A stretch of DNA of 35,318 bases from Chloroflexota bacterium (GCA_003451595.1 DMDA01000105.1:2492-37809), one strand, 5' to 3'. Positions 23,840 through 32,220 are shown, counted from the stretch's first letter. Numbers and translations: made by a program. Notes: a model not told the origin generated them from the letters alone.

Positions 23840-25186
23840 TTACCGGATGAACCCTTCGTAGTTGCGCATCATCAACTGTGCTTCGATCTGCTTCATCGTA
23901 TCGAGCACGACGCCGACGACGATGAGCATACCCGAGCTGCTGATGATCAGCGAGTTGTAGCTCGTCAACGCACCAGCGGCGCTGCCAAAGATCAGGTCGG
24001 CCAGCGAACCGATCAGGAAGGGCAGGACAGCCATGAAGCCCAAGAAGAGGGCGCCGACCAGTGTAATGCGCGACAATACGTTGTTGAGATATTGCTCCGT
24101 GCGCGGGCCAGGGCGGATGCCAGGAATGAATCCACCTTGCTTCTGGAGCGTCTCCGGTAGATTCTGCTGTCGGAACATCACGTCCGTATAGAAATAGGTG
24201 AACGCCGCTGTTAGCAAGAAGTAGAACAGCCAGTAGAAGAAATTCGACGGGCTGAAGAACTGCACGATGGCGTTGGCGATGGCGCCGATCCAATCCTGGC
24301 GCGTGACAAAGTAACTCGCCAGGGTGCTCGGCAGAATGAGCAAGCTCTGTGAGAAGATCAGCGGGATCATGCCGGCGGTGTTGACGCGCAGCGGGATGTA
24401 GGTGCTCTGACCGCCCACCATCATCATGCGGTTGCCGCGCATCGTGCGCACACGCTTGCCGTACTGCACCGGGATGCGCCGTTGACCTTCCTGCACCCAG
24501 ACGATCAAAATGATCGTGGCAACGGTGACGATGAGAAAGACCAGCAATAGCACCCAGTTTTGTGACAGCAACTGCAATTGATAAGGCACATTGGACAGAA
24601 TCCCGGCAAAGATGATCAGCGAGACGCCGTTGCCGATGCCCTGTTCGGTGATCAATTGGCCGATCCAAACGCCCAACATGGTGCCCGCCGTCATGCCGAT
24701 GATGATCGTCAACGTCGGCAGCAAGTCACCCAGCCCAAAGCCCCAGTTTGGCAGTACAGCCACACCACCCACGGCGTTGCTGCTCAGCAACGTGCCTTGC
24801 GCAATCGCCTGTAGAATGGCCAGCGGAATGGTCAACCAGAGCGTGTACTGATTGATCCGCGCACGCCCCGACTCGCCTTCTTTACTCAGTTCCTCCAGCG
24901 CGGGGATGATGGGGATGAGCAACTGCAGGATAATCGACGCGGTAATGTACGGATAGACGCCTAGCGCCATCACGCCCATGCGCGAGAGACCACCACCACT
25001 GAAGAAATTCAGGAAGTTCAGCAGGATGTTGTCACTCTGCTGAAAGATAGACGCCAGCGCTTGATGATCGACGCCGGGTAGTGGAATGTTTGCCGCCAGA
25101 CGATAAAAAGCCAACAAACTGAACGTGATGAACAGCTTCTGACGCAGGTCTGGCAGTCGGAATGCATTGCGTACGGCTTCAAGCAT
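23840..25186 (-). CDS. secY: Preprotein translocase subunit SecY
   Basis: This 448-residue protein is the channel of the Sec translocon. It has ten membrane segments and the patterns RLAANIPLPGVD in the first periplasmic region, GVYPYITASIILQLL in segment 2, a TGTMLGVWIGQLITEQGIGNG-like stretch and QGGFIPGIRPGPRTEQYL before segment 9. It is preceded by rplO after 102 bp and followed by adk, the normal spc-operon place. Confidence 0.98.
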   Translation of the reverse strand: MLEAVRNAFRLPDLRQKLFITFSLLAFYRLAANIPLPGVDHQALASIFQQSDNILLNFLNFFSGGGLSRMGVMALGVYPYITASIILQLLIPIIPALEELSKEGESGRARINQYTLWLTIPLAILQAIAQGTLLSSNAVGGVAVLPNWGFGLGDLLPTLTIIIGMTAGTMLGVWIGQLITEQGIGNGVSLIIFAGILSNVPYQLQLLSQNWVLLLVFLIVTVATIILIVWVQEGQRRIPVQYGKRVRTMRGNRMMMVGGQSTYIPLRVNTAGMIPLIFSQSLLILPSTLASYFVTRQDWIGAIANAIVQFFSPSNFFYWLFYFLLTAAFTYFYTDVMFRQQNLPETLQKQGGFIPGIRPGPRTEQYLNNVLSRITLVGALFLGFMAVLPFLIGSLADLIFGSAAGALTSYNSLIISSSGMLIVVGVVLDTMKQIEAQLMMRNYEGFIR

Positions 25187-25288
25187 TCGACAAGTTCCTT
25201 TCTATAAGGATCGATGCGCACCTTGACGGCGCCTGGAGTAGTGCTGCACTATCGCACGCTCGAGGCGCCGTACATCCGACGCCTTCAG

Positions 25289-25768
<480 letters not shown>

Positions 25769-25799
25769 GGTAATCTTTCCAGTTCTGAATGATGGGCAT

Positions 25800-25866
25800 G
25801 TTGCGTGTTACATGCTGTGTAATTCACGTTTGCGCCATGCATCACGCAACACGAATTATGCAACAC
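25800..25866. repeat. Heptad-built inverted repeat between rpmD and rplO
   Basis: The left arm (25800-25834) splits cleanly into 7-nt units: GTTGCGT, GTTACAT, GCTGTGT, AATTCAC, GTTTGCG. The right arm (25839-25866) splits into GCATCAC, GCAACAC, GAATTAT, GCAACAC. The arms are complementary if one heptad (GCTGTGT, 25814-25820) is skipped. The heptamer is unlike those at the other loci, but the build is the same. Confidence 0.72.
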
Positions 25867-25882
25867 ACCCCTTTGTCATCAA

Positions 25883-26080
25883 TTACTCGCTCACTTCAAG
25901 CATGTGCGCTACGGCGTCGATCATGCCACGCACTGCCGGGTTGTCCGGCTTCTCAACGACTTGATTCAATTTGGACAGACCCAGCGCGGCTACGGTGCGT
26001 TTCTGCCTTTCCGTGTAACCAATCGGGCTGCGCACCAGCTTGATGCGGATCGTCTTGGCTGCCGGTTGCTGCTCAGCCAT
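25883..26080 (-). CDS. rpmD: 50S ribosomal protein L30
   Basis: This 65-residue protein has the KTIRIKLVRSPIGYTERQKRTVAALGL core with conserved GLSKLNQVV and the end PAVRGMIDAVAHMLEV. An N-terminal AEQQPAA extension is minor. Its ATG at 26080 overlaps the end of rpsE by eight bases, so the two are translationally coupled. Confidence 0.97.
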   Translation of the reverse strand: MAEQQPAAKTIRIKLVRSPIGYTERQKRTVAALGLSKLNQVVEKPDNPAVRGMIDAVAHMLEVSE

Positions 26081-26633
26081 ACGTCTCCTCCTTGTACCAA
26101 TAGGGCGCCAGTTGGCGTGGCTCCACGCCGCGATGCCCTGCCTCGACGCGGAAATCCTGCAACTCCTTCAGGGCGGCAAAGGTCGCCTGCACCACATTGA
26201 GGATATTGTCGCTACCCAGGGACTTGCTCAGGATGTCACTGACGCCTGCCGCCTCAACCACGGCACGCACGCCACCGCCAGCGATGACGCCGGTGCCTGG
26301 GCTGGCTGGCTTGAGCATCACCTTGCCAGAGCCGGACTTGGCCGTCACTTCATGCGGGATGGTGTTGCCCAGGCGCGGCACGACAACCATCGTCTTCTTG
26401 GCGCGGTCCGATGCCTTGCGGATGGCATCCGGCACTTCGCGCGCCTTGCCGATGCCAATTCCCACGCGGCCTTGCTTGTCGCCCACCACGACGACGGCGC
26501 GGAAGGCGAAGCGGCGACCACCCTTCACAACTTTGGCAGTGCGGGCGAGGTGAACAACACGTTCTTCGAATTCATCGCGGCGCTCTTCACGCTCTTTTTC
26601 GCGCTCTTTGCTCTTGCGTTCTTTCTTCGACAT
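26073..26633 (-). CDS. rpsE: 30S ribosomal protein S5
   Basis: This 186-residue protein guards decoding accuracy with S4. The double-stranded-RNA-binding half contains VVHLARTAKVVKGGRRFAF and the C-terminal half GTGVIAGGGVRAVVEAAGV. ATG 26633 with GGGAG upstream is chosen over a longer frame to 26738 that adds 35 unrelated residues and overlaps rplR. Residues 1-22 are an unusual run of almost only Lys, Glu and Arg. It overlaps rpmD by eight bases. Confidence 0.98.
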   Translation of the reverse strand: MSKKERKSKEREKEREERRDEFEERVVHLARTAKVVKGGRRFAFRAVVVVGDKQGRVGIGIGKAREVPDAIRKASDRAKKTMVVVPRLGNTIPHEVTAKSGSGKVMLKPASPGTGVIAGGGVRAVVEAAGVSDILSKSLGSDNILNVVQATFAALKELQDFRVEAGHRGVEPRQLAPYWYKEETYG

Positions 26634-26658
26634 TCTTGATTCTCCCAGCAACTGCCGA

Positions 26659-27024
26659 TTAGAATTCCAGCCCGCCTTCGCGGCTGCTCTCGGCCAACGC
26701 TTTGACGCGGCCGTGATACGGATACCCACCGCGATCAAAGACCACGCGTGTGATGCCTTTGGCCTTGGCCCGCTCCGCCACTGCCTTGCCTACTGCCTTG
26801 GCCTGCTCGATCTTGGAGAGCGAGGCCACATCCGCCCGCAATTCGCGATCCACCGTGGAGGCCGACGCCAGCGTGACGCCGGTCGTGTCGTCGATCACCT
26901 GTGCGTAGATATGCTCCAGGCTGCGGAAGACATTCAAGCGCGGCCGGTCGGTGGTTCCATGCACTTTGGTGCGCACGCGCGCGTGACGCCGTTCGCGTGC
27001 TACAGCACGACTAACTTTTGCCAT
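26659..27024 (-). CDS. rplR: 50S ribosomal protein L18
   Basis: This 121-residue 5S rRNA-binding protein acts with L5 to form the central protuberance. It has the basic N-terminus (RERRHARVRTKVHGT), RPRLNVFRSLEHIYAQVIDD and the C-terminal GITRVVFDRGGYPYHGRVKALAE. It lies 13 bp after rplF and 25 bp before rpsE. Confidence 0.98.
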   Translation of the reverse strand: MAKVSRAVARERRHARVRTKVHGTTDRPRLNVFRSLEHIYAQVIDDTTGVTLASASTVDRELRADVASLSKIEQAKAVGKAVAERAKAKGITRVVFDRGGYPYHGRVKALAESSREGGLEF

Positions 27025-27037
27025 TGTTGGTCACTCC

Positions 27038-27595
27038 CTATTTCTTCCCAGCCTTGCCAGTCTTGCCTGCCTTCTGTCGCACATATTCGCCTTCGTAGCG
27101 AATGCCCTTGCCTTGATACGGTTCGGGCGGACGTGCACGCCGGATTTCGGCGGCTAGTTCACCGATGCGCGCCTTGTCGATGCCGGTGATTGTGAAGGCG
27201 CGACCGTCCTTGTCCACATCAAAGGCAATATCTGCCGAGGGCGGGGCAAATTCCACCGGATGGCTCTTGCCGACCGATAGCACCAGATTGCTGCCACGCT
27301 TCTCGGCGCGATAGCCGACGCCGCGAATCTCTAGCCGCCGGCTGAAGCCTGTGCTGACCCCCTGCACCATGTTGGCCAACAGCGCGCGGGTCAGACCGTG
27401 CTGGGCGCGGTGCTCACGCTGGTCAGTCGGGCGCTGCACTTTGATCTGGTTATTCTCGACTTCGATCTTGATGTCAGGATCGAACTGCTGCTTGAGCTGA
27501 CCCTTGGGGCCGCTGACAGTGACCAGATTTCCCTTATCGACGCTGATCGACACCTTGGCCGGCAGCGTAATTGGCATTTTTCCAATTCGAGACAT
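27038..27595 (-). CDS. rplF: 50S ribosomal protein L6
   Basis: This 185-residue protein of two duplicated domains lies near the sarcin-ricin loop. MSRIGKMPITLPAKVSI and the C-terminal RPPEPYQGKGIRYEGEYVRQKAGK are diagnostic. ATG 27595 is used because the family begins at MSRIGK; an in-frame ATG six codons upstream overlaps the rpsH end. The tail is lysine-rich (TGKAGKK). Confidence 0.98.
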   Translation of the reverse strand: MSRIGKMPITLPAKVSISVDKGNLVTVSGPKGQLKQQFDPDIKIEVENNQIKVQRPTDQREHRAQHGLTRALLANMVQGVSTGFSRRLEIRGVGYRAEKRGSNLVLSVGKSHPVEFAPPSADIAFDVDKDGRAFTITGIDKARIGELAAEIRRARPPEPYQGKGIRYEGEYVRQKAGKTGKAGKK

Positions 27596-27606
27596 GGCTT
27601 CCTCCC

Positions 27607-28002
27607 CTACCACACGTTGCAGAGGATCTCACCGCCAAGGCGTGCGCGGCGCGCTTTGCGCCCCGTCATCAGCCCCTTCGGTGTGGAGACGATGTTGATC
27701 CCCAACCCACTGCGCACCCACGGGATGTCCTTGGCGCCGCTGTAATGGCGACGACCCGGCCGGCTGACCCGGTCAAGCCCTGTGATCACCGGGCGCCCCT
27801 GGGGGGTGTATTTCAGACGCACAATCAGGTTTGGCTGCGGCTGTTCGTCGGTCACCGCATATCCTTCGATAAAACCTTCTTCGACCAGAATGCGCGCAAT
27901 GCCCTCTTTGATTTTCGAACTGGGCATCACGACTTGCTTCTGTTTGACCATGCTGCCGTTGCGAATGCGGGTCAACATGTCAGCAATTGGATCATTCACC
28001 AT
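27607..28002 (-). CDS. rpsH: 30S ribosomal protein S8
   Basis: This 131-residue primary binder of 16S helix 21 represses the spc operon in E. coli. DPIADMLTRIRNG is at the N-terminus, ARILVEEGFIEGY in the middle and GLNIVSTPKGLMTGRKARR near the end. A 111-bp gap with a hairpin separates it from the S14 gene, while rplF follows at 11 bp. Confidence 0.98.
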   Translation of the reverse strand: MVNDPIADMLTRIRNGSMVKQKQVVMPSSKIKEGIARILVEEGFIEGYAVTDEQPQPNLIVRLKYTPQGRPVITGLDRVSRPGRRHYSGAKDIPWVRSGLGINIVSTPKGLMTGRKARRARLGGEILCNVW

Positions 28003-28077
28003 TTGTTTTTCTCCTCAGGCTACTCTTGCAACCTCAGAAATGGAGCGAAGTTGTAGTTAGCAACCGAGCACTTTGAA

Positions 28078-28098
28078 GACCACCGCAGCACGGTGGTC
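28078..28098 (-). other. Perfect 8-bp hairpin between the S14 gene and rpsH
   Basis: GACCACCG (28078-28085) and CGGTGGTC (28091-28098) pair around a 5-nt loop, 16 bp after the S14 stop codon. On the minus strand TTCAAAG follows, not a real T-tract. It could be a weak terminator, an RNA-processing site or a protein-binding leader for rpsH. Confidence 0.48.
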
Positions 28099-28113
28099 GG
28101 CGTGATGCTCTAT

Positions 28114-28296
28114 TTACCAGCTCGACTTCACGACACCCGGCAGCTTGCCTTGCAATGCTTCCTGCCGGAAACAGATGCGGCACAGCCCGAACCGGCGCAT
28201 GTATCCGCGCGAACGCCCGCACATTTTGCAGCGATTGCGGACGCGCACCTCATACTTCTTCCGGCTCTCCTTGATAATCATCGACTTCTTAGCCAC
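28114..28296 (-). CDS. rpsZ: 30S ribosomal protein S14, zinc type (uS14 Z)
   Basis: This 60-residue short zinc form of S14 sits in the 30S head. Zinc ligands are Cys23-x2-Cys26 (CKMC) and Cys39-x2-Cys42 (CRIC), with the conserved RNRCKMCGRSRGYMRRFGLCR and the KLPGVVKSSW end. It follows rplE by 11 bp. The zinc-free ~100-residue form is not present here. Confidence 0.98.
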   Translation of the reverse strand: MAKKSMIIKESRKKYEVRVRNRCKMCGRSRGYMRRFGLCRICFRQEALQGKLPGVVKSSW

Positions 28297-28307
28297 AGCA
28301 ATCCCCT

Positions 28308-28874
28308 TTATCGCTTGAACGGCATGTCCATCAGCGCCAACAAGCGGCGCGCCTCTTCGTCAGTGGCGGCAGTCGTCACGATCGTGATCTCCATGCCGCG
28401 AATCTTGTCGACCTTGTCGTAGTTGATCTCTGGAAAGACCAGCTGTTCGCGCAGACCGAGGCTATAGTTGCCGCGCCCATCGAACGCATCCGCCGAGATG
28501 CCCTGGAAATCGCGCTGGCGCGGGAGGACGATGTTGATCAGGCGATCTAGAAAGTCCCACATGCGATCGCCGCGCAGCGTCACCATGACGCCCACGCTCA
28601 TCCCCTCGCGCAGCTTGAAGGCGGCAATCGAGCGCCGCGCCTTGGTGATCACTGGCTTTTGACCGGTGACGATAGCCAGATCGCCGGCGGCGGCTTCGAG
28701 CGCCTTGCTGTTCTGCAGCGCCTCGCCCATGCCAATGTTGACTGCAATCTTCTGGATGCGCGGCGCCTGCATGACGCTGCTGTAGTTGAATTCTTTCATC
28801 AATACAGGCACGATCTCATCGCGATAACGCGTTTTGAGGCGTGGCGTCGGCCGTGTGGCAGTTTGTTCACTCAT
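28308..28874 (-). CDS. rplE: 50S ribosomal protein L5
   Basis: This 188-residue protein binds 5S rRNA and touches the P-site tRNA. IQKIAVNIGMGEA, GQKPVITKARRSIAAFKLREG, MSVGVMVTLRGDRMWDFLDRL and FPEINYDKVDKIRGMEITIV are the family blocks. ATG 28874 follows AAGGAG; a longer frame to 28919 adds 15 unrelated residues. A 75-bp gap with a hairpin separates it from rplX. Confidence 0.98.
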   Translation of the reverse strand: MSEQTATRPTPRLKTRYRDEIVPVLMKEFNYSSVMQAPRIQKIAVNIGMGEALQNSKALEAAAGDLAIVTGQKPVITKARRSIAAFKLREGMSVGVMVTLRGDRMWDFLDRLINIVLPRQRDFQGISADAFDGRGNYSLGLREQLVFPEINYDKVDKIRGMEITIVTTAATDEEARRLLALMDMPFKR

Positions 28875-28903
28875 GATCGTTGCTCCTTGCCCGCAGACGC
28901 CGC

Positions 28904-28921
28904 CCGTGATGCCCATCACGG
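28904..28921 (-). other. Perfect 8-bp hairpin between rplX and rplE
   Basis: CCGTGATG (28904-28911) and CATCACGG (28914-28921) are separated by two bases; as RNA a 7-bp stem with a 4-nt loop is likelier. A second small stem, GCCTG (28921-28925) with CAGGC (28935-28939), adjoins it. E. coli S8 acts near the L5 start, so a regulatory role is conceivable but unproven. Confidence 0.42.
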
Positions 28922-28949
28922 CCTGGCGAAAGGTCAGGCAGATCGATAA

Positions 28950-29309
28950 TTACTTCTTGGGTTTTGGCAAAGGTGCGCCGGTGCGACGATCGACGCGCTC
29001 TTTGCTGCCATCGTTGGCAACTTCGTAGGCGACGCGGCTGGGCTTGCCATCAGAGCCTACCAACATGACATTGCTGATGTGGATCGGCGCCTCGCGCTCG
29101 ATGCGTCCGGTCTGCGTGCCGACACGCCCGGTCGGGCGCTGATGGCGGACCACCTTGTTGGCGCCGGCCACAACCACGTAGACTTTGTTGGGGTCATAGG
29201 TGCCATCGGCGTTCTTCTTCCGAATCACCCGCTGCACTTCGCCCCTCACTCCTTTTTCGTCACCGGCGATGATTTCGACTGTGTCGCCTTTGTTGATCTT
29301 TACCTTCAT
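28950..29309 (-). CDS. rplX: 50S ribosomal protein L24
   Basis: This 119-residue assembly-initiator protein of the large subunit has an N-terminal KOW motif in VKINKGDTVEIIAGDEKGVRGEV. Then come KVYVVVAGANKVVRHQRPTGR, the conserved EREAPIHISNVMLV and a basic tail. It is somewhat longer than the ~104-residue E. coli protein because of central and C-terminal insertions. It follows rplN by 12 bp. Confidence 0.97.
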   Translation of the reverse strand: MKVKINKGDTVEIIAGDEKGVRGEVQRVIRKKNADGTYDPNKVYVVVAGANKVVRHQRPTGRVGTQTGRIEREAPIHISNVMLVGSDGKPSRVAYEVANDGSKERVDRRTGAPLPKPKK

Positions 29310-29321
29310 TTCTGGCCTCCC

Positions 29322-29690
29322 TCAGAGCACTTCCGGCGCCAGTGAGACGATCTTCATGTACCCACCCTCGCGCAGTTCGCGGGCCACTGGCCCAAAGATG
29401 CGCGTGCCGCGTGGGTTCTTGTTATCGTCGATGATCACGGCGGCGTTTTCGTCGAAGCGGATATAGCTGCCATCGGCGCGGCGCACGGGGCGCGTGGTCC
29501 GCACAATGACCGCGCGCACGACATCGCCTTTTTTCACGCTGCCGGTTGGGCTGGCAGATTTGACGGTCGCCACGATCACATCGCCAATCGCAGCATAACG
29601 CCGCGTGCTGCCGCCGCGGACACGAATGGTCAGAAGCTCTTTGGCTCCTGTGTTATCGGCTACTTTGAGCCGGCTTTCCTGCTGAATCAT
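29322..29690 (-). CDS. rplN: 50S ribosomal protein L14
   Basis: This 122-residue beta-barrel protein lies at the subunit interface. MIQQESRLKVADNTGAKEL, the VKKGDVVRAVIVRT segment, the YIRFDENAAVIIDDNKNPRG block and the end GPVARELREGGYMKIVSLAPEVL fit the family exactly. The length is standard. It follows rpsQ by 18 bp. Confidence 0.99.
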   Translation of the reverse strand: MIQQESRLKVADNTGAKELLTIRVRGGSTRRYAAIGDVIVATVKSASPTGSVKKGDVVRAVIVRTTRPVRRADGSYIRFDENAAVIIDDNKNPRGTRIFGPVARELREGGYMKIVSLAPEVL

Positions 29691-29708
29691 GGCGCATCTC
29701 CTCGACGA

Positions 29709-29981
29709 CTAGACGTTGGCTTCGTCAACGATGACCGCCCGCTGCAAGATTTCTTCGACAAAGAATTTCTTGTCTTTGCTCAGCGGTCGGCATTCGCGGA
29801 TGCGCACCACATCGCCCATCTGACAGGCGTTTTGTTCATCGTGCGCTTTGTACTTCTTGTTGCGGCGCACGACTTTGCCGTAGAGTGGATGGCGGGTGAC
29901 GCGCTCGATTGTTACGACAACGGTCTTATCCATTTTGTTGCTGGTGACCGTTCCCACCAGCGCTCGGCGTTGTTCACGCAT
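29709..29981 (-). CDS. rpsQ: 30S ribosomal protein S17
   Basis: This 90-residue OB-fold protein binds the 5' domain of 16S rRNA. RRALVGTVTSNKMDKTVVVTIER, HPLYGKVVRRNKKYKAHDE and GDVVRIRECRPLSKDKKFFV are the family blocks. It is 11 bp from rpmC. The C-terminal extension ILQRAVIVDEANV is ordinary. Confidence 0.98.
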   Translation of the reverse strand: MREQRRALVGTVTSNKMDKTVVVTIERVTRHPLYGKVVRRNKKYKAHDEQNACQMGDVVRIRECRPLSKDKKFFVEEILQRAVIVDEANV

Positions 29982-29992
29982 CTTGCTTCTCC

Positions 29993-30190
29993 TTATGCAC
30001 CCGCCAGCTCGCGCTCGCGCAGGATCGTCTTGATCCGGGCAATGTCCCGTTTCACCTCTTGGAAGCGCGCCGTGTTGGCCAGCTTGCCTGTCGCTCGTTG
30101 AAAGCGCAGGTTGAACAGCTCCTGGTAGGCGTCGTCCAATTTGCGCGCCAGTTCAGCGTTATTCTGTGATCGCAATTCAGTCGCAGTCAT
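29993..30190 (-). CDS. rpmC: 50S ribosomal protein L29
   Basis: This 65-residue helical hairpin protein lies near the tunnel exit. ELARKLDDAYQELFNLRFQRATGKLANTARF and the end KRDIARIKTILRERE match the family. The N-terminus TATELRSQNNA is normal. It is flanked at 11 bp on each side by rplP and rpsQ. Confidence 0.97.
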   Translation of the reverse strand: MTATELRSQNNAELARKLDDAYQELFNLRFQRATGKLANTARFQEVKRDIARIKTILRERELAGA

Positions 30191-30201
30191 GATGCACCCC
30201 C

Positions 30202-30621
30202 TTAGGCGCCGTGCTCTTCACGAGCGATGAACTGTGTGCGCATGGGCAACTTGGCGGCGGCCAGGCGAAAGGCCTCGCGCGCCTGATCCTCGCGCACCCC
30301 TGCAATCTCCAGGACGATACGCCCCGGTCGCACGGGCGCAACCCAGTGATCCACACTGCCCTTGCCGGAACCCATGCGGGTTTCAGCGGCGCGTTTTGTG
30401 ACCGGGCGCGACGGGAAGATGCGGATCCAGATTTTGCCGCCGCGACGCACGTAACGCACGATGGCGCGACGCGCTGCCTCAATCTGGCGGCTGGTGACGT
30501 AATGACCCTCCAGTGACTGAAGGCCATAGGTGCCAAATGCCACCGAGCTGCCACGGTACGCCTTACCCTTCAGACGTCCGCGCTGCTGTTTGCGATACTT
30601 CACACGTTTTGGCATCAACAT
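30202..30621 (-). CDS. rplP: 50S ribosomal protein L16
   Basis: This 139-residue protein organises the A-site side of the peptidyl-transferase region. MLMPKRVKYRKQQRGRLKG is the usual start, followed by YGLQSLEGHYVTSRQIEAARR and MGSGKGSVDHWVAPVRPGRI. ATG 30621 with GGAG seven bases upstream is preferred. The frame stays open to an ATG at 30690, which would add 23 acidic residues. The 181-bp gap to rpsC is long for this operon. Confidence 0.97.
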   Translation of the reverse strand: MLMPKRVKYRKQQRGRLKGKAYRGSSVAFGTYGLQSLEGHYVTSRQIEAARRAIVRYVRRGGKIWIRIFPSRPVTKRAAETRMGSGKGSVDHWVAPVRPGRIVLEIAGVREDQAREAFRLAAAKLPMRTQFIAREEHGA

Positions 30622-30802
30622 AGTCGATTCTCCATCTATGTCCTCCGGTACGTTTTCCCACGTGTCATTTTCGCTGGCAATCTTTGCCATCTCACGTTGG
30701 AACTATACCGACTTTGCACATGTTGTTGGCGTTCGGATGGCTGTTCACGCCTGCGCCAGCTGGCGCGTGGCTGTGACCCATGCTCCGCCGCCAGTCAACG
30801 CC

Positions 30803-31519
30803 CTAATTTTCTGCTGCGGCATACTTGGCGTGATATTCCTGCCCCGGCAGCACCTCGCCGAGGTAGATCCACACCTTGATGCCGATCACACCAAAGGTTG
30901 TGTTGGCTTCCGCTGTGCCGTAGTCGATGTCTGCGCGCAGGGTATGGCGGGGAATGCGTCCCTCACGCACAGAGTCGACGCGCCCCATGTCACTGCCGCC
31001 CAACCGACCGGAGACGGTGATCATGATGCCGCGACCGCCAGCGCGCATGGTCTTCTGCGCAGCCTGCTTCATGGCGCGCTTCCAACTGACGCGGCGCTCG
31101 ATCTGCTCGGCGACGCTCTCCGCCACCAGACGCGCATCCAGCTCCGGCTTGGTGATTTCGCGCACATCAATCTTGACCTTCTTCTGCGTCATGTCCTGCA
31201 ACTGTTGACGCAGGATGTTGACGCTGGCGCCTTTGCGACCGATGATCACACCGGGGCGCGCCGTGTCGATGATGATGTGCACCTGATTGGGCTGACGTTC
31301 GATATCGATATTGCTGATGCCAGCCTTGTTCTTGGTGGACTGGCCGCGCTCACGGCTGCCACGCCCGTCTTCCTTGTTCAGCGCCTCGAACACCAGGCTG
31401 CGAATCTGCCGATCCTCGCCCAATTGATCCGTGTACTGCTTGCCAGAGGCAAACCAGCGGCTCTTATGCTCTTTGATGATTCCCAGGCGAAACCCGATGG
31501 GATTGACTTTGCGACCCAA
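30803..31519 (-). CDS. rpsC: 30S ribosomal protein S3
   Basis: This 238-residue protein lies at the mRNA entry channel. GRKVNPIGFRLGI at the N-terminus, the KH domain around VHIIIDTARPGVIIGRKGASVN and the C-terminal GVIGIKVWIYLGEVLPG are diagnostic. A slightly acidic insertion after residue 45 (NKEDGRGSRERGQ) is unremarkable. It is 11 bp from rplV; downstream a 181-bp gap to rplP shows no clear hairpin. Confidence 0.98.
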   Translation of the reverse strand: MGRKVNPIGFRLGIIKEHKSRWFASGKQYTDQLGEDRQIRSLVFEALNKEDGRGSRERGQSTKNKAGISNIDIERQPNQVHIIIDTARPGVIIGRKGASVNILRQQLQDMTQKKVKIDVREITKPELDARLVAESVAEQIERRVSWKRAMKQAAQKTMRAGGRGIMITVSGRLGGSDMGRVDSVREGRIPRHTLRADIDYGTAEANTTFGVIGIKVWIYLGEVLPGQEYHAKYAAAEN

Positions 31520-31530
31520 GTGAACCTCCC

Positions 31531-31896
31531 TTAGTTGCTACTCGCCTTGCTGCCAGCCGCCGGGACGCGCTCTTCCAACACCACCGTGATGTGGGAAGAA
31601 CGGCGCTGCCAGGGTTTGAAGCGTCCGCGCGCACCAAAGCGCCGCCATTTGCGGATCGGTGCATCGTCGGCGTAGATTTTTGTGATGACCATGTCTTTGG
31701 CATCATAGCCAAAGTTCTCAACCGCATTCGACAGTGCGCTCTTGACAGTCTTGGCGACAACTTTTGCCGCCGATTGCGGCATGTAGCCCAGGATGGCCAA
31801 TGCTTCCTCGGCCTGGCGCCCGCGCACTTCATTGACGATCAGGCGCGTCTTCTGCGCACTGATGCCTGTGAATTTCATTTTCGCTACGACTTCCAT
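31531..31896 (-). CDS. rplV: 50S ribosomal protein L22
   Basis: This 121-residue protein has a beta-hairpin that lines the exit tunnel and is a known site of macrolide resistance changes. Family blocks are KFTGISAQKTRLIVNEVRG, KTVKSALSNAVENFGYD and the hairpin segment RRFGARGRFKPWQRRSSHITVVL. The length is normal, with a short C-terminal tail (PAAGSKASSN). Confidence 0.98.
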   Translation of the reverse strand: MEVVAKMKFTGISAQKTRLIVNEVRGRQAEEALAILGYMPQSAAKVVAKTVKSALSNAVENFGYDAKDMVITKIYADDAPIRKWRRFGARGRFKPWQRRSSHITVVLEERVPAAGSKASSN

Positions 31897-31929
31897 CGTC
31901 CATTCTCCGTTTCTTTACCTGGCGCCCGC

Positions 31930-32220
31930 CTACTTGCGCGGGGCTGCCTTGGTGGCCTTCTCGGACTTGACATGGCCGCGGAAGAAGCGGGTCGGCGCAA
32001 ATTCGCCTAGCTTGTGGCCAACCATGTTTTCCGAGATGTAAACGGGAACATGGCGCTTGCCGTCATGGACGGCAATGGTGTGACCCACAAACTGCGGGAA
32101 AATCGTCGAGGCGCGAGACCAGGTCTTGAGCACCTTGCGTTCACCTTTGCGATTCATTTCTTCCACGCGCTTCAGCAGCTTCGGGCTGACAAAAGGGCCT
32201 TTTTTCAGTGATCGTGACAT
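31930..32220 (-). CDS. rpsS: 30S ribosomal protein S19
   Basis: This 96-residue protein forms a complex with S13 in the 30S head. SRSLKKGPFVSPKLLKRVEEMN, KTWSRASTIFPQFVGHTIAVHDGK and the end VGHKLGEFAPTRFFRGHVK match the family exactly. It is 16 bp from rplB and 33 bp from rplV. Confidence 0.99.
   Translation of the reverse strand: MSRSLKKGPFVSPKLLKRVEEMNRKGERKVLKTWSRASTIFPQFVGHTIAVHDGKRHVPVYISENMVGHKLGEFAPTRFFRGHVKSEKATKAAPRK

Noticed and set aside
23709..24668. 319-codon minus-strand frame overlapping secY
   Set aside because: It is another frame of the same strand inside secY, with a shadow-like Arg/His/Asp-rich composition; secY is certain.
30530..31534. 334-codon plus-strand frame opposite rpsC and rplP
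   Set aside because: It is antisense to rpsC and part of rplP, with no family match and the composition of a shadow frame.
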